A DNA stretch of 64,000 bases from DATKIY01 sp963726755 (GTDB lineage Bacteria > Actinomycetota > Actinomycetes > JAHEKZ01), in assembly GCA_963726755.1 (NCBI GenBank), contig CAVSDB010000001.1:868001-932000 (forward strand). Reading direction: 5' to 3'. Shown here piece after piece: positions 54,841-62,729 of the stretch. The notes beneath the pieces were generated by a model. The model had not been told where the DNA came from and made no database searches. It worked only from the letters and a program-made list of their open reading frames with translations. How positions within the stretch are numbered: the stretch's first letter is position 1; each line of letters opens with the position of its first letter. The translations under genes were made by a program, and so were the position numbers.

Positions 54841-56039
54841 GTGAGAACGCTCGGCTTGTTGCTCGTTGCTGCGGCGACGGCTGTCTCGGGATTTGCGCTG
54901 GGCGCTTCGCAGCAAGAGCAAACTGCCCGCCCCAACCAATCTCGACCTGGTCTGGTGCAGCAAGGCGCCGATGACCCCACGCTGAGCGTGGCGCTGGCAT
55001 CGGCCCAGCAGGCGTTGAACCGTCAAGCACGCCTAGTCCTCCGCGGTGATGTGAACGCATCGGCAGATGTGCCATTCCGGACCTACCACGTCCGGCTATC
55101 TGGAGGTACCTCGCCGAGCCAGCATCAGTTGCGGGTTGGTCGCTTCAGCGCGACGACCGTGATCACGTATCGAATCGCAGGCGAAGGGGTCGACGTTGGA
55201 CGCGTCGGCGAGGCGACCTTCCGTCGAGTCAGCGGTGATTGGGTGCTGGCCTCCTCCAGCGACGATCACCGTGACCTATGGGCGCACGGACCTGTGGACG
55301 TGGAGACAGCGGGACGATCGGTGGTGATCGGATCCACTCGATATGCCTCGGAATTGCCGTCGTTTACGAGCAACGTCAACCAGGCGAGAGCAGCAGTTGC
55401 TGACTTCTGGGGAGGACGGTGGCCCGGAAAGGCAACGGTCGTGCTGCCCGGTTCGGAGCGGGTCATGAACCCGTTGATTGGCAGCCCAGATGCCTCGAGA
55501 TTGCCCGCCGTTACGAGTTGGTTGCCGTCAGCCGGGGGAGGGTTCGCACGAACGACCATCAATCCGAAGGTCTACTTCACCCTGTCAACACTTGGGCGAC
55601 AGATCGTCCTGCGTCACGAGATCACGCACTTAGCTGAGGACTTCGTCGACGCTGCATTCGGCTCCGCTCTGGCTGTCAGAAGGGCTGGCCGAATACGTCG
55701 GCTATCGCGACAGTGGGGTACCTGCGTCGCTGGTCGGGGGTGCGGCCCTAACTCGTGCCGGCCATGGGGTGCTGCCGCGAGCCTTCCCCAACGACGACCT
55801 CTTCAACTTCGACAACTCGAATCAGGAAAGGTCGCTCGGCTACGAGTACGGCTGGTCGCTTTGCCAGATGATCGCTGAGAACTACGGCGAAAGCCGCCTC
55901 GTTCCCTTCTACCGAGCGGTTGTCGATGCTGCACGGCACGACTGATTTGCGGGTTGACCATGCCGCTCGACAAGTCTTGGGAATTGGCCGGGCCGCTCTC
56001 CTGTCGCAGTGGCGGACTTGGCTGGCGGAGAACGCATGA
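54841..56039 (+). CDS. secreted gluzincin-like zinc metallopeptidase (two frame changes)
   Basis: The signal peptide is MRTLGLLLVAAATAVSGFAL. An N-terminal NTF2-like or beta-rich domain (YHVRLSGGTSPSQHQLRVGR, FRRVSGDWVLASSSDDHRDL) precedes the catalytic HEITH motif (IVLRHEITHLAEDFV). After a frame change near 55665 comes WLSEGLAEYVGYRDSG, providing the third zinc-ligand Glu. It continues GYEYGWSLCQMIAENYGESR. A second change near 55935 restores VDHAARQVLGIGRAALLSQW and an ATGA overlap with the M48 gene. About 399 residues. Substrate unknown; exported location suggests envelope protein processing. Confidence 0.78.
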
Positions 56040-57373
56040 CGCCACGCGCCGCGGCCCTGACGACGCTGCTTGTTCTCCTGACATTTCTCGTCGCGGGCAT
56101 TGCCGTCTTCATCCCCTGGAGGTCAGGGATCGATGCCACCCCGAGCCAAACAGTTCACGCAGATGCGTCGTATGACTTCTCGCAGCAGGAGATTGCCGCC
56201 GGAGACGAGTTGTCGGCGCGACTGCGTGTCCCGGGGCTAGCTGGCTTGGCCGTGGGAATCGTTGTGGTCTGTGCTTTGGGCTTTTGGGCTCTTGGTTCTC
56301 GGCTGGTCGAACGGGTCACCGATCCGATGGGCGGAACGTGGTGGCTGCAGGTGCTCGTCGGCGGACTGGTGGTGCTGCTGGTTGTCCGATTAGCAACGCT
56401 GCCCTTCGCCGCCTGGAGTCAGTCGATCCAGCAAGACGTCGGGCTCTCGACGCAGTCGTGGGGGAGTTGGTTGGTGGATGTTGCTAAGGGGTTTGCCGTC
56501 AACTCCGCGCTGACTCTGGTAGCGCTGTTCACCCTCGTGCTGTTGGCGCGAGTGATGCCGCGATGGTGGTGGACCGTAGGCGCTGTCGGCGCCGCTGTGC
56601 TGGTCGTCGTCGTCTCGTTCGCGTATCCGCTCGTGATTGAACCGATCTTTAACCACTTCACCCCGCTGGAGCAGGGACCGTTGCGAACGTCGCTGCTCGA
56701 CATGGCAAAGCGGGACGGACTTGCGGTTGACGATGTACTGGTCGCGGACGCGAGTCGTCGAACCACCACTCTCAACGCGTATGTCTCCGGGTTTGGCAGT
56801 TCGCGACGCATCGTGTTGTACGACACCTTGCTGGAGCAGGCGCCTCCCGACGAGATTCGCAACGTTGTCGCGCACGAACTTGGCCACGTCAAGAACAACG
56901 ATGTCGTCGTCGGAACCGGGCTCGGTGCCCTTGGGGCGGCGATCGCAGTCGTTGGTTTGGCGTTGCTGATGATGTGGACGCCGATTACCCGACATGCCGG
57001 GGTGTCAGGAATGGCCGATGGTCGGGTCATTGCCCTGCTGCTGGCGCTGTTGGCTGTGACGTCGCTGTTGATTGCCCCAGTGCAGAATCTCATTAGCCGA
57101 CGGATTGAGGCGCGAGCTGACCTCCATGCCCTGGTACTTACCCGCGACCCGCAGACCTTGACGCAGATGCAACGACGTCTGGCGTTGACGTCGAAGTCAG
57201 ACGTCACTCCTAATCCGTTGCTGTTTGCCTGGTTCGCGACGCACCCCAGCACCCCCCAACGAATGGCCATGGCTCGAACCTGGGCAGTCGTGAACGGGGT
57301 ACCGGTTCCACCGCCGCTGGCGCCCGCGCCAAGCAGTGACGAGTGCCTCGGGTGCGCAAGGATGAGTAGGTGA
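56036..57373 (+). CDS. M48 family (Ste24/HtpX-like) membrane metalloprotease
   Basis: From ATG 56036 (MTPRAAALTTLLVLLTFLVA) the protein has 445 residues. Several transmembrane helices flank a cytosolic zinc site: HELGH in RNVVAHELGHVKNNDVVV and the third ligand in RRIEARADLHAL. YPLVIEPIFNHFTPLEQGPL and ASRRTTTLNAYVSGFGSSRR are typical of CAAX-protease-like M48 enzymes. Its role is probably membrane protein quality control. It overlaps the preceding metallopeptidase and the following glycosyltransferase by four bases each. Confidence 0.9.
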   Translation: MTPRAAALTTLLVLLTFLVAGIAVFIPWRSGIDATPSQTVHADASYDFSQQEIAAGDELSARLRVPGLAGLAVGIVVVCALGFWALGSRLVERVTDPMGGTWWLQVLVGGLVVLLVVRLATLPFAAWSQSIQQDVGLSTQSWGSWLVDVAKGFAVNSALTLVALFTLVLLARVMPRWWWTVGAVGAAVLVVVVSFAYPLVIEPIFNHFTPLEQGPLRTSLLDMAKRDGLAVDDVLVADASRRTTTLNAYVSGFGSSRRIVLYDTLLEQAPPDEIRNVVAHELGHVKNNDVVVGTGLGALGAAIAVVGLALLMMWTPITRHAGVSGMADGRVIALLLALLAVTSLLIAPVQNLISRRIEARADLHALVLTRDPQTLTQMQRRLALTSKSDVTPNPLLFAWFATHPSTPQRMAMARTWAVVNGVPVPPPLAPAPSSDECLGCARMSR

Positions 57374-58507
57374 GCCGGGTACTGGTCGTGACCAACGACT
57401 TCCCGCCTCGTCCGGGTGGCATCCAGACCTTCGTCCATGAACTGGTTCGCAACCTCGACCCGGCTGACGTCGTGGTGTACACGTCGCGATGGCGTGGGTG
57501 GGAAGAGTTCGACGAAGACCAACCCTTCGAGATAATCCGCGAGGACACGTCGGTATTGCTTCCCACCAGTCGGGTCCGACGCCGCGCAGCCGACATATTG
57601 CAGCAACGCGATTGCAGCAGCGTGTTGTTCGGTGCCGCCGCCCCACTGGGACTCATGGGTGACCACCTGCGTCAGGCGGGTGCCGAACGTCTTGTCGCGC
57701 TCACCCACGGCCACGAGGCGGGTTGGGCGCAACTGCCCGTGGGGCGGCAACTTCTACGCCGCATTGGCGACCAGGTTGACACGGTGACCTACCTCGGTGA
57801 GTACACCCGTCGTCGCATCGCGTCGGCACTGTCCCACGATGCCGCCGCGCGAATGATGCGACTTACCCCGGGCGTCGATGTTGAGGTATTCCGACCTGAC
57901 GCCGACGGCGCAAAGATTCGCGCGCGCCACGGGTTGGGCGACCGACCGGTCGTGGTTTGCGTGTCTCGGCTGATGCCGCGCAAGGGTCAAGACACCCTGA
58001 TCGAGGCGCTCCCCGACATTAAGAAGCGTGTCCCAGATGCTGCACTGCTCTTCGTTGGCGGCGGTCCGTACCGCAATAAGCTGCAGCGCCTTGCCGAGCA
58101 GTCGGCAGACTCACCCGACATCGTGTTCAGTGGATCAGTGCCCTGGCCAGAGTTGCCGGCCCATTACGCGGCTGGCGATGTGTTTGCGATGCCTTGTCGC
58201 ACGCGACGGCATGGCCTCGACGTCGAAGGGCTGGGAATCGTGTACCTCGAGGCCTCAGCGACGGGTCTACCTGTGGTGGCGGGTCGGTCGGGGGGTGCCC
58301 CAGACGCGGTCTTGCAGGGCAGAACCGGGGTGGTGTTGGCCGACGCGAAGTCGCCCGCCGAGGTTGCGGGCGCGGTTGCCGATCTCCTGGCAGACAGCGC
58401 GGCCAGGGCTCGAAATGGGATCGGCCGGCCGGGATTGGGTGCGAACCCAGTGGACCTGGGACGCCCGACGTCGATTGCTGGTCGATCTCTTGGCGCCCTG
58501 CCGGTAA
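57370..58507 (+). CDS. pimB: PimB-like GT4 mannosyltransferase (one frame change near the end)
   Basis: This GT-B enzyme resembles PimB' (Rv2188c), which adds the second mannose to phosphatidylinositol mannoside. It has LVVTNDFPPRPGGIQTFVHE (donor-loop region), LVALTHGHEAGWAQLP, VTYLGEYTRRRIASAL, VVCVSRLMPRKGQDTLIEAL and the GT4 nucleotide-sugar motif GLDVEGLGIVYLEASATGLP (E-x7-E type). After DLLADSA the frame changes near 58410 and ends DWVRTQWTWDARRRLLVDLL. Repaired length is about 378 residues. Specificity for PI mannosides is inferred from synteny. Confidence 0.82.
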
Positions 58508-58544
58508 TACCTTCCCCTAAAGGTCCGGCCAGCGGGCGGTCAAG

Positions 58545-59084
58545 ATGATCAAGCTCTGTGCCGACGTCAGATCTGTGAACACGTTTGACCACTGTCCCTC
58601 CTGTGGTGGAGCGGTCCGTCTTGACGCGGATTGGTGCACCCAGTGCTTTGCTGCGCTCGGACAGGGTTTCGACCCCCTCAACGCACCGATGCAGGACCTT
58701 CTCAACGAGTCCGACGAGTCGGTCATGGCGCGGGTCGTCCATGTCACACCCCAGCCGCTAGCGTCAGCCGTAGATCCGCAGCCCCTAGTCGGTCAGCCGC
58801 AACCGGCTCGCGGACGCCATGCCCGTCCGTCGACGAGCCCCCTCGATCAGCCTGCCGAGACCTCACCCACACCTGACGTGAACTCGCAGCCAACTGTCGA
58901 TATCTCAGATATCGACGTGATGCTGGGCATGCTGGCCGCAGAACATCGCAGCGCGGACCCGACGTCGGCCTTGGCTCAACACCTAGGCGACAAGGGCGCG
59001 AAGACGCTGTTCATTCTCGGTGGCGTGGCGGTTGCGTCGATGGTGTTCTTCATTTTGATGTTTATCGCCGGTCTGATTCTCTAG
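58545..59084 (+). CDS. zinc-ribbon membrane protein of unknown function
   Basis: The 179-residue protein has an N-terminal zinc ribbon (CPSCGGAVRLDADWCTQC, two CxxC pairs), about 100 residues of Pro/Gln/Ser-rich linker, a short helix (DVMLGMLAAEHRSADP) and a single C-terminal transmembrane helix (TLFILGGVAVASMVFFILMF). This is the layout of small ribbon proteins tail-anchored in the actinobacterial membrane. GTG 58575 (NTFDHCPSCGG) is a possible alternative start, because the first ten residues are not ribbon-like. Function unknown. Confidence 0.7.
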   Translation: MIKLCADVRSVNTFDHCPSCGGAVRLDADWCTQCFAALGQGFDPLNAPMQDLLNESDESVMARVVHVTPQPLASAVDPQPLVGQPQPARGRHARPSTSPLDQPAETSPTPDVNSQPTVDISDIDVMLGMLAAEHRSADPTSALAQHLGDKGAKTLFILGGVAVASMVFFILMFIAGLIL

Positions 59085-59136
59085 GCGAGAGCGGCCCACA
59101 GTCGGTCTGTTCGGACTTGCCAGATACGCTCCAACG

Positions 59137-59566
59137 GTGACCGAACGTACGTCTTCGACCATCCATGTCGAGGCGACTCCCAGTGTTGTTATGGGTGTCA
59201 TTGCCGACCTGGCGGCGTATCCCGACTGGGTCGGCGCGGTTCGGTCAGTTGAGATCCTGGAAGCAGACGAGCGTCCGAACGCAGGCGCGATTCGTGCTCG
59301 ACGCGGGAGCCATCAAGGACACGTACACCCTGGCGTACACCTGGCAGGACGACACCGAAGTCACGTGGACGCTGGTCGAAGCGCAAATTCTGACCGCCAT
59401 GGACGGCGCGTACCGACTGTCGCCAGCTGCCGAAGGCGGCACCGATGTCGAGTACGAACTCACGCTTGATCTGAAGATCCCGATGATCGGACTACTCCGA
59501 CGCAAAGCGGAGAAGGTTGTCATTGACACGGCGCTGAAAGAACTCAAGAAGCGGGTTGAATCCTGA
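59137..59566 (+). CDS. SRPBCC (START-like) family protein (one frame change)
   Basis: It starts at GTG 59137 (TERTSSTIHVEATPSVVMGV). The frame changes near 59285, and it continues ARFVLDAGAIKDTYTLAYTW, EVTWTLVEAQILTAMDGAYR and DVEYELTLDLKIPMIGLLRR, ending in an amphipathic helix (VVIDTALKELKKRVES). This is the SRPBCC helix-grip fold, which binds hydrophobic ligands. The order SRPBCC then ArsA-like matches Rv2185c-Rv2184c. Repaired length is about 143 residues. Ligand unknown. Confidence 0.82.
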
Positions 59567-59570
59567 CGTC

Positions 59571-60776
59571 GTGCGAGTACTTCTGTTCACCGGCAAAGGC
59601 GGGGTTGGCAAGACCACCGCTGCCGCTGCCACGGCGTCGCTCGCCGCCGCGCAGGGACTGAAGACTCTCGTCCTGTCGACCGACCCGGCGCACTCGCTGG
59701 CAGACGCTCTGGCGGTGACCGCCACCTCTGAACCAACTGAATGTGACTCGGGACTTTTCGTCCACCAGGTCGACGTGTTGGCACGGCTGTCCGCGTCTTG
59801 GGGAGAGATTCAGACCTACCTCCGTCTGCTCCTTGAGACAAGCGGGTTCGATCAGCTGCGCGCCGAAGAACTGACAGTGCTGCCAGGCGCTGAAGAGATC
59901 CTTGCGCTTCTTGAGGTGCGAGAGCAGGTCAGATCCGGTCGATGGGATGTCGTTGTCGTTGACTGTGCGCCAACGGCCGACACGCTGCGACTGTTGGCGC
60001 TCCCGGAGGCGCTGGACTGGTACATGTCGAAGTTGTACCCCGTTGAACGACGCGTTGCTCGTGCGTTGCGTCCGGTTCTTGGGTCTGCTCTGAACATTCC
60101 GTTGCCCCAGGACTCGGTGATGGAAGCCGCAGACCGCTTGCGCACTGAACTGTTGGACGTTCAGGAGTTGCTGCGCTCGTCGATGACGTCTGTGCGGTTG
60201 GTACTCACTCCCGAGAGTGTCGTCGTGGCAGAGGCCAGACGCACCTTCACCTCGCTCGCGCTGTTCGGCTATCGCGTGGACACGGTGATCGCGAACCGGG
60301 TGTTTCCGGCCGGCGATGACGCATGGCGCAATGGCTGGGTGGAGGCTCAACGAGAGCAGTTACGTGACGCCGTCGACTCGTTTGCGCCGCTTCCGGTGTT
60401 GGAGGCGCCTTATCAACCCAGCGAACCGGTGGGTGTGCGAGCACTTCGTGAGTTCGGCGAAGCGTTGTATCGAGGGGTCGACCCCCTCGAATTGTCGACA
60501 TCAGGTGAGCAGCCGGATCTGCTGTCGGTCGAGCGCGAAGGTTCGACGTTTGTGCTGTCGCTTTCACTACCGCTCGCCGAGCGAGGCGATGTCGATCTCA
60601 CTCGCGTCAGAGACGAACTTGTTATTGCTGTTGGCGGGCAACGGCGAGTGATAGCACTACCCAGCGCACTGCGACGGTGTGTCGTTCAAGGGGCGCGTCT
60701 GACTGACGGTCGGTTGCTGATTACGTTCGTTCCTGACCAGGCACAATGGCCCGATGCAATGGGAGCACACCCGTGA
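59571..60776 (+). CDS. ArsA-like P-loop ATPase
   Basis: The likely start is GTG 59571 (RVLLFTGKGGVGKTTAAAAT), five bases after the SRPBCC stop; TTG 59556 would add five residues. The deviant Walker A GKGGVGKTT, the switch STDPAHSLADAL and VVVDCAPTADTLRLLALPEA identify the ArsA/GET3 group. About 401 residues, a single-ATPase form with a C-terminal small domain (SLPLAERGDVDLTRVRDELV) as in Rv2184c. These actinobacterial proteins are not proven arsenite pumps, and a membrane-protein or lipid-related role is possible. It overlaps the next gene by four bases. Confidence 0.85.
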   Translation: MRVLLFTGKGGVGKTTAAAATASLAAAQGLKTLVLSTDPAHSLADALAVTATSEPTECDSGLFVHQVDVLARLSASWGEIQTYLRLLLETSGFDQLRAEELTVLPGAEEILALLEVREQVRSGRWDVVVVDCAPTADTLRLLALPEALDWYMSKLYPVERRVARALRPVLGSALNIPLPQDSVMEAADRLRTELLDVQELLRSSMTSVRLVLTPESVVVAEARRTFTSLALFGYRVDTVIANRVFPAGDDAWRNGWVEAQREQLRDAVDSFAPLPVLEAPYQPSEPVGVRALREFGEALYRGVDPLELSTSGEQPDLLSVEREGSTFVLSLSLPLAERGDVDLTRVRDELVIAVGGQRRVIALPSALRRCVVQGARLTDGRLLITFVPDQAQWPDAMGAHP

Positions 60777-61075
60777 CGGACGCTGAGCCTTTGGGCAGCG
60801 CCGCAGATGAGGCGGCAAGGCTGCTCGATGCCGTCCGGCGGTGGGTGGACGGCCGAATTCCCGAGCCAGCGGACCACGATTCGTCAGGTGAATGCCGCTA
60901 CTGCCCGTTCTGTCAGGCCGCTGCCGCACTGCGGCACAGTCAACCTGAGGTGTACGAGCACGTCAGCCACGCCGTTGAGTCGTTACTTGCTGCAGTTCGT
61001 GCCAGTACAACTGCAGCCACGAATCAGGCTTCACCTGCTGAAGCCCACGACGTCGAACACATTGTCGTCCGCTGA
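60773..61075 (+). CDS. small conserved protein with CRYCPFC motif
   Basis: It starts at GTG 60773 (TDAEPLGSAADEAARLLDAV), overlapping the ArsA-like stop as GTGA, with 100 residues. An N-terminal helix (ARLLDAVRRWVDG) precedes SGECRYCPFCQAAAALRHSQ, a compact Cys cluster (C-x2-C-x2-C) conserved in this actinobacterial family. A further helix (VYEHVSHAVESLLAAVRAST) follows. It lies between an ArsA-like ATPase and glucokinase in many Actinomycetota. Function unknown; the Cys cluster suggests metal binding. Confidence 0.72.
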   Translation: MTDAEPLGSAADEAARLLDAVRRWVDGRIPEPADHDSSGECRYCPFCQAAAALRHSQPEVYEHVSHAVESLLAAVRASTTAATNQASPAEAHDVEHIVVR

Positions 61076-61977
61076 TGGCATTGACGGTTGGAGTCGACGT
61101 TGGCGGCACCAAAGTATCTGCCGTTCTCGTGAACGACGCAGGTCGCGTCGTCGCCCGAAAGCAACGAGCGACTGCAAACAACGCCTATGACGCGTTGATG
61201 GACGCGATCGTAGGAAGCGTCGAACACGTCACGGGCGGACGCACCCCTGACGCCGTCGGGTTGGCGATTGCAGGCAATGTGGCGGCCGATGGTTCGTCGG
61301 TTGCGTTCTCTGCTCACCTGCCGTTGGCTGGGGAGCCGATCCGTGACGACCTCAGTTCTCGGCTCGGCCTTCCGGTAACCGTCGACAACGACGCGAATGC
61401 GGCGACGTGGGCGGAGTATCGGTTTGGGGCAGCTCAAGGGGCCGAGGACGTACTCATGGTGACGGTCGGCACCGGTCTGGGGTCAGGCTTGGTCCTGTCA
61501 GAGCACCTGTACAGGGGAAGCCTGGGATTCGCTGGTGAGGTCGGACATGTCACGGTGGTTCGCGATGGTCGCGATTGCCCGTGTGGGTCTCGCGGTTGCT
61601 GGGAGCGTTATGCGAGTGGGACGGCATTGCTCCTTGCCTTCCGAGAGCGCGGTGGGGACCCGGCGTTGGACGGACCGGGCGTCACCGCTGCTGCCGTTGC
61701 GGGAGATCAGACCGCGCGGAATGCCTTCGCTGAGATCGGCGACTGGTTGGGTCAAGGACTGGCGAGCATGGTCGCGGTCGTCGACCCCGGCATCGTTGTC
61801 ATTGGGGGTGGGGTCAGTGACGCTGGCGAGTTGCTGATGGCCCGAACACGCCAGACGTTCAGCGAATCGTTGACCGGAAGGGGCCGTAGGGCCGAGCCGC
61901 CTATTGTGCAGGCAGGTCTTGGCATCGATGCAGGCGTGATCGGTGCGGCCACCATCTCGCGCGAGCGACACACCTAG
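61075..61977 (+). CDS. ROK family glucokinase
   Basis: The start codon shares one base with the previous stop (TGATG). The 300-residue protein has the N-terminal phosphate loop GVDVGGTKVSAVLV, VDNDANAATWAEYRFGAAQG with the catalytic-Asp region, VTVGTGLGSGLVL, and the ROK zinc site GEVGHVTVVRDGRDCPCGSR, GCWERYASG (CxCGxxGCxE). It phosphorylates glucose with ATP, or polyphosphate if it is of PpgK type, which is not resolved. Together with the maltokinase-like gene downstream it suggests a sugar/glycogen function at this end of the window. Confidence 0.88.
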   Translation: MALTVGVDVGGTKVSAVLVNDAGRVVARKQRATANNAYDALMDAIVGSVEHVTGGRTPDAVGLAIAGNVAADGSSVAFSAHLPLAGEPIRDDLSSRLGLPVTVDNDANAATWAEYRFGAAQGAEDVLMVTVGTGLGSGLVLSEHLYRGSLGFAGEVGHVTVVRDGRDCPCGSRGCWERYASGTALLLAFRERGGDPALDGPGVTAAAVAGDQTARNAFAEIGDWLGQGLASMVAVVDPGIVVIGGGVSDAGELLMARTRQTFSESLTGRGRRAEPPIVQAGLGIDAGVIGAATISRERHT

Positions 61978-61988
61978 CCGTAGTCAGT

Positions 61989-62687
61989 ATGAGCAGCCGG
62001 TTCGACGCCTTGAGTTCCCCCTTACGCGTGATGACGTGGAATGTCCGGTCGCTGCGCGATGACCGGGATGCAGTCGTCCGCGTGATTCGCGCGTTCGCCC
62101 CTGACGTTGTGTTGTTGCAGGAGGCGCCGCGATTTCTGCGGGCGAGGTCGAAACTTGCGGCGTTGGCTCGGAGGTCTGAGCTTGTCGTCGCCGAGGGGGC
62201 AGGGGTTGAGGTTGCGGTTTTGACGAGCATGCGGGTCGATGTATCCGGCGGTCGGACAGTGCAACTGTCTTCGACCCAGGGTCTGCACAAGCGGTGGGCC
62301 GCTTTCGCCGAACTCGAGATTCAGCTGACGACGGTAACTGCGGTCTCGGTACACCTCGGGCTGAACGGTGCCCAACGAGTCCGTCACGCGGCACAGGTTC
62401 GCGATCTGTTGTATGAGGTCGGTGGTGGCGAAGTCGTCATTGGTGCCGACTTGAACGAGGAGTCGAGCGCGAGCGCGTGGGGCGTCCTTGGCCATTCCCT
62501 CGCGGATGCGGGGGAAGGCGCCAACGCGGCCACGTTCCCGGCGAAGCTGCCCCAGCAGCGAATTGACGCCTTGTTTGTCCCGGCGAGTTGGGCCACGCGT
62601 GTCGTCACGGCGGACGAGGTTGGGTGCGACGCGGAATTGATTCCGGCTTCGGATCATCGCCCTGTCGTCGTCGATGTGGTGGGCTAG
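61989..62687 (+). CDS. endonuclease/exonuclease/phosphatase family protein
   Basis: The 232-residue protein starts MSSRFDALSSPLRVMTWNVR. It has EEP-fold catalytic residues: Asn of MTWNVRSLRDD, Glu of VVLLQEAPRFLRARS, Asp-Leu-Asn of VVIGADLNEES and the closing SDHRPVVVDV. The family contains Mg-dependent nucleases and phosphodiesterases; the substrate is not predictable. No signal peptide, so it is cytoplasmic. It is 11 bases after glucokinase, probably the same transcript. Confidence 0.85.
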   Translation: MSSRFDALSSPLRVMTWNVRSLRDDRDAVVRVIRAFAPDVVLLQEAPRFLRARSKLAALARRSELVVAEGAGVEVAVLTSMRVDVSGGRTVQLSSTQGLHKRWAAFAELEIQLTTVTAVSVHLGLNGAQRVRHAAQVRDLLYEVGGGEVVIGADLNEESSASAWGVLGHSLADAGEGANAATFPAKLPQQRIDALFVPASWATRVVTADEVGCDAELIPASDHRPVVVDVVG

Positions 62688-62729
62688 TACTTGATCGGTT
62701 GATAGTGGGGGATTACCCAGGGAGCAATC

